DNA of 64,000 bases from Paragonimus skrjabini miyazakii (taxonomy: Eukaryota > Platyhelminthes > Trematoda > Plagiorchiida > Troglotrematidae), in assembly GCA_014338405.1 (NCBI GenBank), contig JTDE01000691.1, positions 70,535 through 134,534 on the forward strand, read 5' to 3'. How positions within the stretch are numbered: the stretch's first letter is position 1; every line of letters begins with the position of its first letter. The translations under genes and the position numbers were made by a program. The notes under the pieces are model-generated. The model was not told the origin of the DNA. It worked only from the letters and a program-made list of their open reading frames with translations, and ran no database searches. Shown here one piece after another: positions 37,474 to 49,704 of this stretch.

Positions 37474-40400
37474 CTAAAATAAACAAGCAACAAATCGGGT
37501 TGCAAATAATGCATGTTTAGTAGTCCACTCTATTTTCCCATAAGGAATAAGTGGTAATCCTCGGCATTGGAAAATATGCACACACCTCATGTCTACTTAC
37601 TCTCACACTTTGATCGAAATCGAACGCCTAGGTCTAGTTGCCCAAATTTAATAGCTAAATGTTTGCTGTTAGGTTTTTAGAGAATGTCCAATAAAGGTTT
37701 CGCGTAGCAACTTGCGCGGCCGACAAGTATAGGTTTTGGGTGTGTGTAAGCTTGTGAAAATTAACATCTGCCTCCTTGCGGTTGACAGTTCACGCTCGGG
37801 GCAGATCACGCAGTGCCTTCAAATTTGCTTAGCCTGAGAGGCAATAGGCCAAAGCCTATCCGACATACCGGATTACCAAACTAAAATTTTCAAAACGTTC
37901 GCTCTGTAATGTGGGAATCAACTGGGTGACGGGTTTTCAGGGATAGCCATTGATAAGCTAACAATCCGTGAACTACGAAAATTTAAACTGGTGGCATCTA
38001 ATTCAAGTCCTCATACGATTTTGACGTTTACTAAACAGAACTACCAAAAGTAAATGAGATGGGTGAATTTCAAGATACCAGACGTTTTCTTCATATTACA
38101 CATATCATGCATTCATTCACGGTTACCAAACGCGAAGAATACAGAGGAATGACGATTAGTATTGGTTGTACTAATGTCAGTTATGACAGATAGGGTATAC
38201 AACCGTACTCGTGCCAATACTCAAATATAATTCAAAATCGATAAGGCTGCTTGCATGTCTAACTCGCTGGATGAAGAAAGACCGAAAAACAGTACAGTTA
38301 TCCGAGAGAATGCGAAATTCAAAAATCAGTTTTCCCATAAGGCAGTGCGTTGCAGAGGTATAGGCACGACTCACTCTGAGTTGTTGTTTGGTCGCTGATC
38401 CTAGGGAAGCTAATCGCCACGTGTCTAATTAATCAATCCTGACTGTTTGAAAACACGTCACTGCTCTAAGTGGTTTAAGAAATATTTGGGGTGCAACGGA
38501 AGCTGATGCATTCGTTCATCGGAGACGAGGACAGACAGTGAGTGGGTAGTCACCATTTATTGATCTAGTTAGTCGGGCTTGCCCGGATAGGTACGTAAGT
38601 AACAGGTCAATATCGAAAACTTACATGCTCTTCTGAGACAGATAGAGGGGTCCGGTTGGTCTAAACTACCATACTGCCGGCCGTCTAACCTCATCCCACA
38701 GTTCGTCTCCCATTCTGTCTCTCCTGTCAACTGACCAAAACCACAAGATCTGGGCTTTGTTGATGTCCAGGTTAATACGGAAAGTAGTGAGGTTTTCATG
38801 CCTTATTCATGCTAACCCAGATAAAACCACACCAGCTAGCTTTACTGTGCCAAGTACAGTTAATGATGAAAGCTACTCACTGAAGGCAAACAGCATAGGC
38901 GTTCGATAAGACAGCAGAACTGTTTCTGGCATTGGATTTAATGACTTTTTCCATTGGAACGTTGGGTACAATTACATCAGTTACATCCTGTCCTCCACAA
39001 TGCATAGGTCGTAATTATTTCCTAGAGGTCTCACGATATTCTGGAGTCATTAATTGCTGTACAACAGTGGCAGGTAATGAAGGAGTTGGCTGATACAAGT
39101 TACAGATCATGAATAACTTGACGACAGATTTCAGGTTCAGGTAGTTTTCATTGAACACTGGACCCGATTTTCGTCATTAATAGGGCTTGTTAGTAGCACA
39201 CTTCCTCGCCATTAACAAAATTTTGACCCCAGTCCATGTGTGCGAGTCGATCGGTTTGACCATTATGTGCATGACCGTACAAAATAATTCATTCCCACCA
39301 ATGTGTAAAATATTTTCGGAGTTCCGGCTGGCCGTTGTTGTAGTTTGTAGTTCTTTGCAATTGACCTACTTGTCTGTAATGACTAGGGTCATAAAATCCA
39401 GAATGTAGCCATTAAGCTCACACTCAAATGCTTCTTCTACTGTAAGCCTGTCTGAGTGCGCTGATTATGGTCGTTTGGGCGTCCATGACACAGCAGGTTT
39501 TACATGTCTAACATACAAATGTAACGTTGGACTGATTGTCCCAAACTTGAAACACTCAAAAATTCTGCTATTTCAATCGCTGACATGGTGTTTCACTCTA
39601 ATCAAGATATAGAGGTCATGTGATCAGCCACCTTACCGCAATCCATCGACTGAAACTTTGTGACAAGCGTGATGGTTACCTTGGCCGAATTGGCAAAAAA
39701 TAATCCTTCAGCCTGTATTGATTTCTTACTTTTGCGTCTCACAATCACAAATTTGTTTAAGTTGACCATTTCAGGATCACAGTGAGCACACAAACTTCAA
39801 TTAGACAAAGTGGGGCTAAAGTGGGAATGCAGGTTTGATCAAAAAGTGAGTAAATAAGGAAAAATAGACAATTCTTTCAATTTGAAACGTAGGTAAAACG
39901 GCGGCAAATGTGGGACTATGTTAGTTTATGCACTCATACCAGGTAAAACCAAGGGACATTATATATTTTACGGAAAGGCAAAACAAACGAAAATCTCAGG
40001 ATACAAATTAGGTGAGTAAAGTCTGTCGAGATAAAAGCATTGTCGACATTGCTACAAGCTATCTTGGAATATACAGCCACAAATTCATGAAATTTCGCTC
40101 ATTTTAAGTACCTAGGGACGCTGAGCGAGCAGCAGAAGAGTGAAGTAGTCTGGCGAATTAAAACGTATTCATTAACTAATGAGTGATCCATTGTGCGGAT
40201 AATCATCCACGAGTCAGAGCTAAAATAGAGTACTCAAAAATCTTTTAACTAGCCACCTGGGTCTAAATTCTGTCAGTCGAATGATGAAGTTCTTTCCAGC
40301 TACAGACGAGTAGGTTACACCAAGAAGGGGTTCGAATTGACCAGTGCAAAGAGGACTGTCGATGATTGGTTCAACCCTCTTAACACAGCTATCGATTTGT

Positions 40401-41639
40401 TGATGTCAAACAACCGCACGGAGGCAGCGCGTAACTTATGGTTGCTCATCTTATGCTTAGGAGTTTTTGTTAGACAAGCGCAGCTGTATGGCAGCAAAAA
40501 CGCAAATACTTCAGATGCGACGTGTGCGTTCGTTTAGGGATGAATTATTTTGCCATGATATTTACTAAAGTTAACAATATATCCGTTTTTCTTTTTAAGG
40601 ACTAAAAGTACATATTTAGGACCGAATGCTTAAAATATAGTTGAAAACTACAAACCGTTCTCTCAGATCATCCGTTTACTATCAAATAGGACCTTCCAAT
40701 AACGAAAACAGAACGGAATAAAATGTGATTGTCACTGAACACACTCCAATAGTTGCAGTAGTCATGTGTCTGTCGAATGCTTGTTCGATTCGGACGTTTA
40801 ACTTAGTTCTAATTCTTTGTTGAACTAAGGGAGAAAACAAGAACCTCCATTGAAGTACACCCCAAAACAAAAATGTAAAACCGACCAGTTTTTATCAATA
40901 TCACTGTCTCTTTAAATCTTGCGTTTGTCATAAAGCCAAATTACTGATACCTGGCACATATCAAACTGTAAAGAATCGAATTGATTGTTAACAACTTTGA
41001 AAGGGTATTGATGAAAATGTCAAACAAAGCCTTCATAAAGTTTTGACAATCCTTCACCAGTTTTTAATTCGGCCGTAACAGTTGGGGAATACTCTTCACC
41101 TGTCTCTTGGTGACTTAAATAAAGATCTTCGTTATGTATTTGGGGGAGTAATCAGCCGTCTTTATTGTTCACTTGATAGTCATCGTTTTTCAATTACCTT
41201 TGACTCAGTCGTAGAGCTATGTTTATCAGCATCTCTGTGTATATTTACTGTGGAAGTTCAAAATAACACATTCTCAATCGAATGCAAATCATGATTGCAG
41301 AACTATGACCCAAAATATGTAATGCGCGGGGCTGAAACAACGTCTTATAGACATGAGACAAAAGTACAGTGACGTAGTCGTGTAAGAAAATGACTCCCAT
41401 TGACACACATTACATAATAAATGGCGACAAAACTAGTTCGAATACGCCACTATTAGAGTTAGCTTTTTTATATTCATTGTAGCCACGTTCAGTCTACACT
41501 TCACTGTGAACGCGCCCAATTTCGTCAATGATTACCTGTCTTCGGGATTCACTGGGAACCACGTCATCTTTTTTAAGAGACTGTACTAGTGGCGCTCTCT
41601 GTGCAACCGAATCAAAACACACCACATATGTTCATGCGT

Positions 41640-42470
41640 GACGTACACGAGAAATATCACTCATCTCAATATATACGATGCCTAACTGGTTCGTGCACTA
41701 TCTCGTCAGCCTGTACTATTGCTGATGAGATAGCGAGGATTGCAAAGACAAGAGTTGTCTTTACCAAACTGCGTCATCATTGGCGTCGAAAAGACGTCCG
41801 GTTGTCGCAGAAAGGAAAGGTATATTATGCCTGTGTGCATTCCGTTTTGCTTTACGGTTCGGAAACGTGGCCTGTTCACAAAGAAGATATCAACAGGCTT
41901 GCTGTGTTTGACCATCGCTGTCTCCACCACTTGACCAATATTAAGTGGAATGATCGCATGAGCAATATGGCAGTTCGCCGGCGCGTATTTCGGAACGCTC
42001 GCGATGCGCGATCAATTGGTCAACTAATCACGTTGCACAGGTTGCGATGGTTAGGTCACGTACTCCGTATGTCATCTGATCGTTTACCGTACCGGGCATT
42101 ATATGCTGAGGCTACAAACAGTAGGGTAAAATCGCGTAGTGGTCAAGGAACAACGTGGTCACGAAATATGAAGACTCTGGCTACTCCAGTGAGCAAAGTG
42201 GGTAGGTGTCGCCTGCCTGGATGGGGTCCTCGTGATCACTCAATCCGCTGATTAGAGACGCTATCCGAGATGGCGATGTGTTGCAGTCAATGGTGTGCCT
42301 GTATCCATACCATTTCTAATTCTTCCGCTTATTTTTCTTTTAATAATCCTCAACCATCTTAGTAACATTTTCTTTTATGATATTCCACGTCACTGTTGAA
42401 GCGAGCGGCGGCCCAAGCCACAGTTTGTTTTAGTCAGGCTCATGGCTGTTATGATGATGAGGATGAATCG
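41640..42470 (+). mobile_element. RTE-type retrotransposon, 5'-truncated copy 1
   Basis: The frame to 42,251 carries a degenerate DEI-RI-KTR phrase, LLYGSETWPVHKEDINRL, FDHRCLHHL, LHRLRWLGHVLRMSSDRLPY and LPGWGPRDHS, the C-terminal region after the RT in flatworm RTE-type elements (SR2-like). The frame ends prematurely at 42,251, but the expected continuation (LETLSEMA) follows directly. After about 200 bases comes a 3' end with GAGCGGCGGCCCAAGCCACAG and a TGATGATGA tail (about 42,451-42,467), typical of RTE elements, which end in short repeats and not poly-A. No endonuclease or RT core remains. It lies inside the tetraspanin intron. Confidence 0.85.
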
Positions 42471-43257
42471 GTAGTCTACGAAAAGTAGCACAGTAATATG
42501 TTTTGGTTGCCCGTTTTTGAAAGTCTGGTGTTAACTTGCATGTTATGTGCTAAAAATCTCGCTATCTTATTAAACACAAATCAGTAGATTCTGCCTATCT
42601 CTTCTTTGATAGTAGTCCATCTTCAACCTCGTCCATTTCTGCTGATGGGCCTTTCAGGAAAGTGAGCATATCGCATTTTGACTTCCATGGTTGTTGAGCG
42701 AACATCAGTTTCACTTTTCTGAAAGCTAAACTCACAGCGATTTCAAACTCACTCACTCTTGCACCCTTTACTATAGAAATAATCTCGAATGACTGATTCT
42801 GCGCCAGAAACAACAATGACAATTAGCTCATCAGTAGCGTCGATTCATCAGGGTGGATCTAACTTGCAATCATCTGTGCTTCTCAGAATTTTAACTACTA
42901 TTAGCATGTGATCGTTCTGTTTAACTCTGATATGGTTCATGTGTGTATTATGTTTTGAAAGTTTATGTAATGTGACAACATGGCTGAAGTTATAGTCATG
43001 TTGCATCCAGTTTCACAGTGTTTTTTGTAACAATTTTATTTCGAAAAGAATAAAAGTCTACCAAGCATTTTAAGTATGATGACGTGGTGAATTTAATTAG
43101 TTAGACACTTGGTGAGGTAGTCACTAAATTACTTGTAACTTATTGAGCAAACTTACACTTATGTCGTCGGATGTGTTTAAAATAACAATGAACATTAAAT
43201 TTTCTTTATTGTGGGGTTTCTGTGAAGTAGGTGTGGTGAGCTGATAATTTCGTTAGG

Positions 43258-43489
43258 CTAGAGCATAGCACCGATATCACTGCCTCTTTTTAGGACCCTC
43301 TGACAGGTGTTCTCAAGAGTACCTCCTGCAGCAGTGAAGTACAGTTCATCCCTAATTATTAACTGCCTACGATGCAGGAAACAATAAAGGAAACGCAGCA
43401 GACTTCCACAGGTGGCCATAGACATAATCGTGGCAATTTGTGATCTGTTACGCTGGAGCTCGTGATTGATGTATAGTCGAACCAGTCGT
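43258..43489 (-). CDS. candidate terminal exon of an unknown gene
   Basis: On the minus strand a good acceptor (AAATTTTTCAG) opens 76 codons without a stop, ending at TAG, with AATAAA about 50 bases further (43,205-43,210). Base composition is more balanced than the surrounding AT-rich DNA. The product has a basic, hydrophobic middle (LLRFLYCFLHRRQL) and ends GSDIGAML; I do not recognise a family. It sits in the intron of the tetraspanin on the same strand, which would need a nested gene or an alternative end, so a chance frame is quite possible. Confidence 0.25.
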
Positions 43490-44462
43490 CTGAAAAATTT
43501 GCTCGTTACTATTATTAAGCTGTATGTTGACAGCATATCATAAACCAAAGCAAAATTTATTGAGTTTGCACTGAAAGCACAATGTAACTTTGCGAGTTAA
43601 ATGTTCAAGAAAATATGGTTTGTTGTCTAGGGTATTTGGTCAAATGTCGACACAGTGTCTCACATTTTTAATGACACATTTTTTATAACGCTTTTGCATC
43701 ACTTTTCACGTGTTGCTCAAATTATTTATGAGTTACCTTGTAACTCTGTACAAAATGTTTATACAATAGTCTGTTCTTCTGTTTACCAGCAAAATCGCCT
43801 AGCGAAACTACACAGATTTTTCATCGAACATTTAATTCCGTTTTAGCCTTCAGCTCATTCCAACAACCTAAGCACAATTCAACCAAATCCGTGTGTCTCA
43901 GATACTGGCAATTTAGAATGTTAGGATGGTCATTTTTAATACCTGTGTACATCTTTGATTATCGAAACTTGACTGATCTCCTTATTCTTGTATTGCGTTC
44001 GTTTGTTTTGTTGTCACTGATAACCTAGTATGATACGTCAGCATTTATTTACGCCATTCAATAATTCACACTTGACCACTACAAGTCCATTAACAAGAGT
44101 TTAAAGTTTGTCTGATAGACGTGTTTCGTACTCGTTGTTCTGTTCATGCATAAGGTGATATATTCACTCAGTATGTTCATCTAGTACTGATGTGATGTAG
44201 GTTCCCATGTTACTGATTGGGATATTTTTTGAGCGTCCACCTTCGGAAAGCCTGCTCAAATTGAATGGGTAGTTATCATTATTCATGAATACCCAACCGT
44301 TGTACATGTATTCATGTATTATCTTTTTTCAGCTTTGCCGAAACAATTTACTGTTTGCATTAGCGCTTTTAGAATACACTAAGAGAACTTAAATCAAAAA
44401 ATGTAGTAATACTTAAACCAGACAAGGGCTCCGGTGCAGTTATTTTAGACAGGGACGCGTAT

Positions 44463-45560
44463 GTGCAGAAGATACTTTCAATATTAGAGGAGCGAACAAA
44501 GTTTCAGCAAATAGGTACAGTGGACAACGTCAATGAAATAGAAGGTCGCATAGGACGGTATCTTCAGCTTCTCCTAGAACTGCACATAAACGACGACGTG
44601 ATGTACAAATCCCTTAAACCGTGTGGGTCATCGACACCTCAGCTCTACGGTCTCCCTAAAACACACAAGTCTGGAGTGCCTCTCAGGCCTATCCTGGAAA
44701 TGACGAATTCTCCGTACCATAAACTGGCACGCTGGCTAGTCACCATCTTAACTCTATTAAAACAAAAGTTTCAGGCTTATTCTATTAAAAATTCTTTCGA
44801 ACTGATTAGGGACTTGGACAACATCAATCTTGCTAATAAGTTGATGTGTTTCATAGACGTTCAGTCACTGTTCACGAATGTCCCATTACATGAGACAATT
44901 GACTGTATTTGTGAGCTCGTTGAAACGAGCCACATTACTTTGCCTCTGCCTAGTGATATTCTGAAGGAAGCCTTATTATTATGTACTGAAAACATCAGCT
45001 TCCGTTTTCTCGATCGATGCCACCGCCAAATAGATGAGGTAGCCATGGGAAGCCCATTAGGGCCCATTTTAGCTGACTTTTTCAAGTTAAAGATTGAACA
45101 AGAGTTAGCCGGAGACATTGCGAGTCTGACATACTACAAACGCTACGTTGATGATACACTAGTATTTAGTCCGTCCAAACAGGCAATAGATAACCTAGTG
45201 CAGCGCTTAAATAATTGTCATCCCAATCTAAAATTAACGTGCGAATTCGAGACTGATAAGTGTTTGCCGTTTCTAGACATACTCATAAGTCGCTGGGAAG
45301 ATGGCTCTATCAAAAGAGGTGTTTATAGGAAATCCACATGGTCCGGTCAATATCCCAACTTTAGTAGTTTCACACCGGTCCATCAAAAGCGCGCACTAGT
45401 GAATACACTATTCACACGAGTAAGACGAATCTGTACACAAGACAGTATTGTGGAGGAATTAGAGTTGATCACGACGGTACTACAATCAAATAGTTACCCA
45501 AAAAGGTTCATAAAAAACACAGTAGGCCGAAACCCCCGTCCGAACCGGTGGTCACTGTAA
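44463..45560 (+). pseudogene. PLE-C reverse transcriptase
   Basis: Telomerase-related RT of the Penelope group. In order: LYGLPKTHK and PLRPI (fingers), motif A FIDVQSLFTNVPLHE, motif B AMGSPLGPILADFF, motif C YKRYVDDTLVF, motif D CLPFLDILISR, then the thumb with HQKRALVNTLFTRVRRIC. The catalytic Asp residues of motifs A and C are present. The frame opens before 44,463 (no true start; that position is a GTG within the RT) and ends at a stop at 45,558 because of a frameshift before the endonuclease. It could still encode a partial RT, but lacks the N-terminal region that is visible in PLE-D. Confidence 0.85.
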
Positions 45561-46072
45561 GAAAGAAGAAGGTTTACATAGAATTGCCTTTTAAAGGTGA
45601 TTACAGTATGCATCAAACAACGCGAAGACTGATTAATTCGATTAAACGAACATTCAACGCAGCCGAATTTTGTGTACTGGCTCGAACCCAGAAGCTGCCT
45701 GTGCCTTTTGGTGCCACCTCACACTATATCTACCAGTTTACATGTAACTACAAAGAAAGTTACATAGACAGAACCGAGAGGTGTTTGATTTCCGGAGTGA
45801 AGGAACATTTGCCTAAATGGGTGCAGAACTCTGTATTACCGAAGAACGGCAATATTTTTCAAACACTCAAACGACCAGTATCCGCAGTCGCAAGACACAT
45901 CCTGATCACTCATCACGTCATCGATCCGGCTTGTGTATTAAAAATCCTATTACGTCATGCCAGTCCAAGATTCTTGCGGTTTGCTGAGGCTGTTGCAATC
46001 AATCGACTAAGGCCGGCCCTGTGTGTTCAGAAACAATTGTTCGTGAACTTGACCCTGCCCTGGGCTTATTGA
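45548..46072 (+). pseudogene. PLE-C GIY-YIG endonuclease domain
   Basis: This frame continues the polyprotein after a frameshift; the overlap with the RT frame is 13 bases. The linker is followed by the GIY-YIG core, IYQFTCNYKESYIDRTERCL, and KEHLPKW, then the C-terminal RFAEAVAINRLRPALC and LTLPWAY. In PLEs this nuclease nicks the target. Two key positions are changed: the Gly of YIG is Asp, and the usual Arg before the Glu-His pair is Gly (ISGVKEH). The enzyme is therefore probably inactive. About 174 codons, the usual size for this part. Confidence 0.85.
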
Positions 46073-47353
46073 TCTTCCCTGACCCAACAATCGACTATCC
46101 ATCCTACCCATCCCTAACTGTTCGATATAAAGCAACCGTTTCATGTTATTGTAAATTTGGTACTGATGAGTCAATACGAAATGCTTGCATCTACTAGTGT
46201 TCGTGTTCTAATAGTGTTGTTCAAACTTCTGAAGAGAACGAACTGTTTCACATTTGTGTTTTGTTTGAACTGGTCAATGATATATCCAAGAATGTCTCGG
46301 ATGGTCGATGTTGGATTGTCAGCGACTGTGATCCAAAGTGAGGTTAAAAGAACTGCCATCCACTCCAAACTTCCTTTGAGTAGGATTGAATTGTTCTTCT
46401 TCATGTGAGTTGTTGCAGTCCAATCAATGTTCATAGCAGTAATGCACCAGTAAGTGTAGTTCTTTGAAAAGACTTCGAGTGTGCTTGTGCCAAACAGAAG
46501 ATTGTCACGTGTTTACACTTATTCAACTGTATTGTATTATGCTACTAATTTAATGAAGTTGAACGATCAAACTATACTACTCGTCAGTAATCAAGCGGGG
46601 GCACGTATTTAGGCAAAGAAGTAACCGAGGAAAAATGCAAGAAGGAGCATTGGAGTGCACTATGGCACGAAATGGTGTTTAACGTACATGAACTTGGCAT
46701 CGAAAACCTTGGCATCTCGGGATTAGTGGTGTGTGCAAATGAATGATTTTTTTGGAGTAGTCTCGAAGTATACACTCCCTGTGTTGGTTTACTCAGTAAA
46801 CAATCCTATCTTCATCCTCGTTCGTGACTAACAACACTAGTTGTTTGGAACAGGACTAACAAACCTTCATTTCTGCGTTACACATCAGTTACTAAGGAGT
46901 TTACGGGTTTGGTCGGTACATATTAACTTTCGACAAATGCGCAGTTCACTGAGTTGAGAAGATAAACAATGTACGTTTCCGAAAAAAAAGCAGGCTAGTT
47001 GATGATGGTTGCATTCTGCTTTATTTTTTCAGGATTTGAAACCGCAAAATATTGGTCAACAGAACCCACACCTCAAACATAATGTATGAGTTGTTAGCCA
47101 AAAAGTACAAACCGGACCTCACAAAAGACCAAACAAATTGGTGCTATCTCCTAGACAGAGTGTCAGCAGACAAGTACAAACATGAACATTCGGAGTGACG
47201 TAAAATCCAGTGGAATATGTTTTGGTTTGAAAATTGGCTTATAAGGAAATCGGCTACTATAGCAGCCTACTGAGGCAATTTGGAACACTTCCAACAAAAT
47301 ATTTCACCAAGACGCATACAAACGGGCAATCAATAAATGAGTAGAAGACGTAC

Positions 47354-47608
47354 ATGCGGGCTGAGAAATTGGTTTAGTTCCGCATCCACTGGTCCCGTTT
47401 GGCACACAGTCAAATTCTTATAGGCCAGTCCGGTTTGATCCAACAGACAACATGATGCAGGTACATTGACTATCCAAGGTCCTGTTTTGGGAGTGACGCC
47501 AAACGATTGACCCTCTGTAATCAGGAAGTGTGGCTCAGTTTGCCGATAATACCATGCTGATCGGGAATATAGACTGGCCTGATAATTTTCTACAGCGCAA
47601 CACTGAAG
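47354..47608 (-). CDS. tetraspanin exon encoding most of the large extracellular loop
   Basis: An exact 85-codon exon in phase 0, from a pyrimidine-rich acceptor (ending ACACAG) to the donor GTACGT. It begins LQCCAVENY, the CCG position with Ala in place of Gly, then VPASCC (the PxSC-type motif), NLTVC with an N-glycosylation site (NLT), and ends FLSPH before the GC of the next exon. With that exon the loop has six cysteines, the usual three-disulfide layout. Exons for TM1-TM3 and the small loop should lie upstream (above 47.6 kb, minus strand) but were not found; one or more may lie beyond the repeats at 49-53 kb. Confidence 0.85.
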
Positions 47609-47611
47609 CTG

Positions 47612-49150
47612 TGTGCGTGTGTACGGTCGCAAATAGAGCAACAGAACGTGCAAGGTAAACGAAAGAAATAACAGAGAAGAATCAGTAACCTTTTCGAACT
47701 GGACGTGCTACCTAATGTCAAACAGCACAAGTTGTCACACTGTCCTAATGAAATTATGTAGTGCGAAAACAAAGATGAACCAAATAAGTGACTCACTCGG
47801 TTTGGTTAACTTAATATTAGACGCTGTTTTGTGCATATATCAAGGAAATGTGAAGTTATTAAATGGGAACCACTAAATCTGTTTAATCTACAATTGTGAA
47901 CACTTCAATTCACTAACTTTGACAAAACATCTCATTTATTACAATAAACTTCAACAAACACAGCTACTACACCATAAAAACTGTGTATAATGAAAGATAA
48001 GCAGAAACTAATACTAGAAGTTTCGTCGCACGGTCTTAGGTCCTAATGTTCTAAGACAAAAATTATGTAACACAGTCTAAACTTTCGGCTTGAAGTTTTA
48101 TACAATCATGTCTAACCACATATTTCGTCCCTAAAGGTGGGTGTAGAATATTTTAGGCCAGTTTAGAAAACATGCATCGTTAATACGTTCAATGTAAACC
48201 AACCGAAAAGCAGCTTGATTAAAACGGCATATGCAAGAACACAAAGACTCCAGATAAACTGAGAGTACCTTGTTATTAAAGCCAATGAAGAGACCTTAAT
48301 GAGGTTGATTTATAGACCTGGTTACTTAAAATGAGTGACGGACGTAAACAGCGATTTAGTCGAGTGCACACTAACTGTGAAAAAAGTAAAACCAACACGA
48401 CTATGAAGTTTCTTCCTAAAGCTTTCAGATTCTTGAAACAACAAAGATCCGCTGATTTCGCAACATTTCGTGGAATTCAAATAGGTATCTATCGATTTCG
48501 GAGGCATTGCAATCTTCTGAAGGGTTTTAAGGAACGAATGTTAGCTGCCTTGATTATTGAGACAAGCAAACAACCTTACGTACTATTTTTCAGTTTGTTG
48601 ATCAGCTGAATTATAAGGAACTGTGCAAAAATACATAACGGTATATCTGATGGAATACATCTTCGAATTTGGATAGAACTAGTGAATAGGGCATCTTTAT
48701 CTAGTCGATAAAAGCGATCAGTCAAGTCAGCGAAATCCGGTCAATACCTGGCCTGACCACTGAAATGACTACAAAAAATCTTCTGTCGATTCGTGTGCTT
48801 CCTAAATATACAGACTAACAGTGTGGCCAACACATCCTCGAAAAGTCAAGGAAAATCCTTGTTAGCTAAAGTTGCTGTACTAACAGCATCATCCATTTTG
48901 CGAACGTGTGATATGGCAAAAGTTACGGCGCATACGAATAGATGCTAGTGTTGATATACAGCTTACCATTGGACTGCTTAATTCTTAATTGGGAGGATTG
49001 TTTAACGGGTTGAGTTTGCCAGTATAGTCCAGACCACTTCAAACATGATGAGTTTGGCGCAGTCAATTATGAAAAGAATATCGAATGCTTACCGGCTATT
49101 GAATGTCAGCTTACGCTTGAATTCTCTGATGAGATGCAACTATTGTTATA
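47612..49150. other. unassigned DNA upstream of the tetraspanin loop exon
   Basis: Expected to be tetraspanin intron on the minus strand. No exon coding for a membrane helix could be made out. The 92-codon plus-strand frame at 48,331-48,609 has no recognisable domain. Confidence 0.4.
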
Positions 49151-49189
49151 TCGCCCAATTAACTCACATCAAGTTGGTCGGTCACGTGA

Positions 49190-49700
49190 CCGATACGACT
49201 GTTGGCCGCTCGTATTCCAGAGGGCGTGGGGTGCGCAATCAATTGGTCACCTAGTCATACTACACAGTCTGCAATGGTGAGATCTTGTACCCCACATATC
49301 AACTGAGCGTTAACCGTACCGGGTATCACATATTGAGACCATCAACAGTTGGGCAAAATCAGGCGGCGGTCACGCATCAACGTGGCCACGGAGTATGTCG
49401 ATCCCGACTGTCCCACTGAGCAAAGTGAGTAGGTATCTCCCGCCTGGCGAGGGTCCTCATAGTCATTCAAATCACGGCTTGGAAACACAATCTGAGATGG
49501 TAATGTGCCGCAGTCAGTGGAATACTTGCATTCATACAATTTATGTCTCTTCCACTTAGTCTTCTTTTTACTATTATCTCAAACCGTTTTATTAATTCTT
49601 TCTTCTTCTAGACTAGTCCACATCGCTGTTGAGGTGGGCAGCGGCCAGAGTCACAGTAACTTCTGGTCTGGTTCAAGGTCGTTACGATGACGATGATGCT
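49190..49700 (+). mobile_element. RTE-type retrotransposon, 5'-truncated copy 2
   Basis: Only the extreme 3' end survives. Degenerate frames read WGAQSIGHLVILHSLQW and SEMVMCRSQW, equivalent to RDARSIGQLITLHRLRW in copy 1 and SEMA----QW in copies 1 and 3. The 3' region keeps GAGGTGGGCAGCGGCC-AG-CACAG and a GACGATGATG tail near 49,685, matching copy 1. No coding capacity. Confidence 0.75.
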
Positions 49701-49704
49701 GGAA

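Larger units (their letters stand above)
44375..46215 (+). mobile_element. PLE-C: best preserved Penelope-like element, 5'-truncated
   Basis: It starts abruptly near 44,375 in the RT fingers (LRELKSKNVVILKPDKG) and runs through RT, GIY-YIG endonuclease and a 3' untranslated piece shared with PLE-B. It shows only one frameshift (near 45,548) between two otherwise open frames, so it is the youngest PLE in the window. 5' truncation is usual for target-primed insertions. It lies antisense in the tetraspanin intron and would add no coding change to the host gene. No terminal repeat or hammerhead ribozyme was found by eye. Confidence 0.9.
37474..47353 (-). other. 9.9-kb tetraspanin intron filled with retroelements
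   Basis: The intron runs from donor GTACGT (after 47,354) to acceptor TTTTAG (before 37,473). It contains an RTE 3' fragment (41.6-42.5 kb), a candidate terminal exon on the same strand (43,258-43,489) and a nearly complete PLE 3' part in the opposite direction (44.4-46.2 kb). 37.5-41.6 kb shows no recognisable element; a weak non-LTR-like reading on the minus strand near 38.7 kb was not accepted. Confidence 0.65.

Noticed and set aside
37594..37630. Microexon of 27 bases between the tetraspanin exons (AFDFDQSVR)
   Set aside because: It has a GTAAGT donor, but the acceptor lacks a pyrimidine tract, and the loop exon at 47,354-47,608 joins to GC directly in phase 0.
38569..38800. Minus-strand reading FRINLDINKAQILWF as RT C-terminal remnant
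   Set aside because: Only a vague likeness to the region after the YADD box of non-LTR elements; no second motif supports it.
40277..40537. Possible 87-codon terminal exon on the plus strand after TTCTGTCAG
   Set aside because: The acceptor is good and the frame coherent, but there is no polyadenylation signal nearby, no family resemblance, and it lies antisense in the tetraspanin intron. Chance is as likely.
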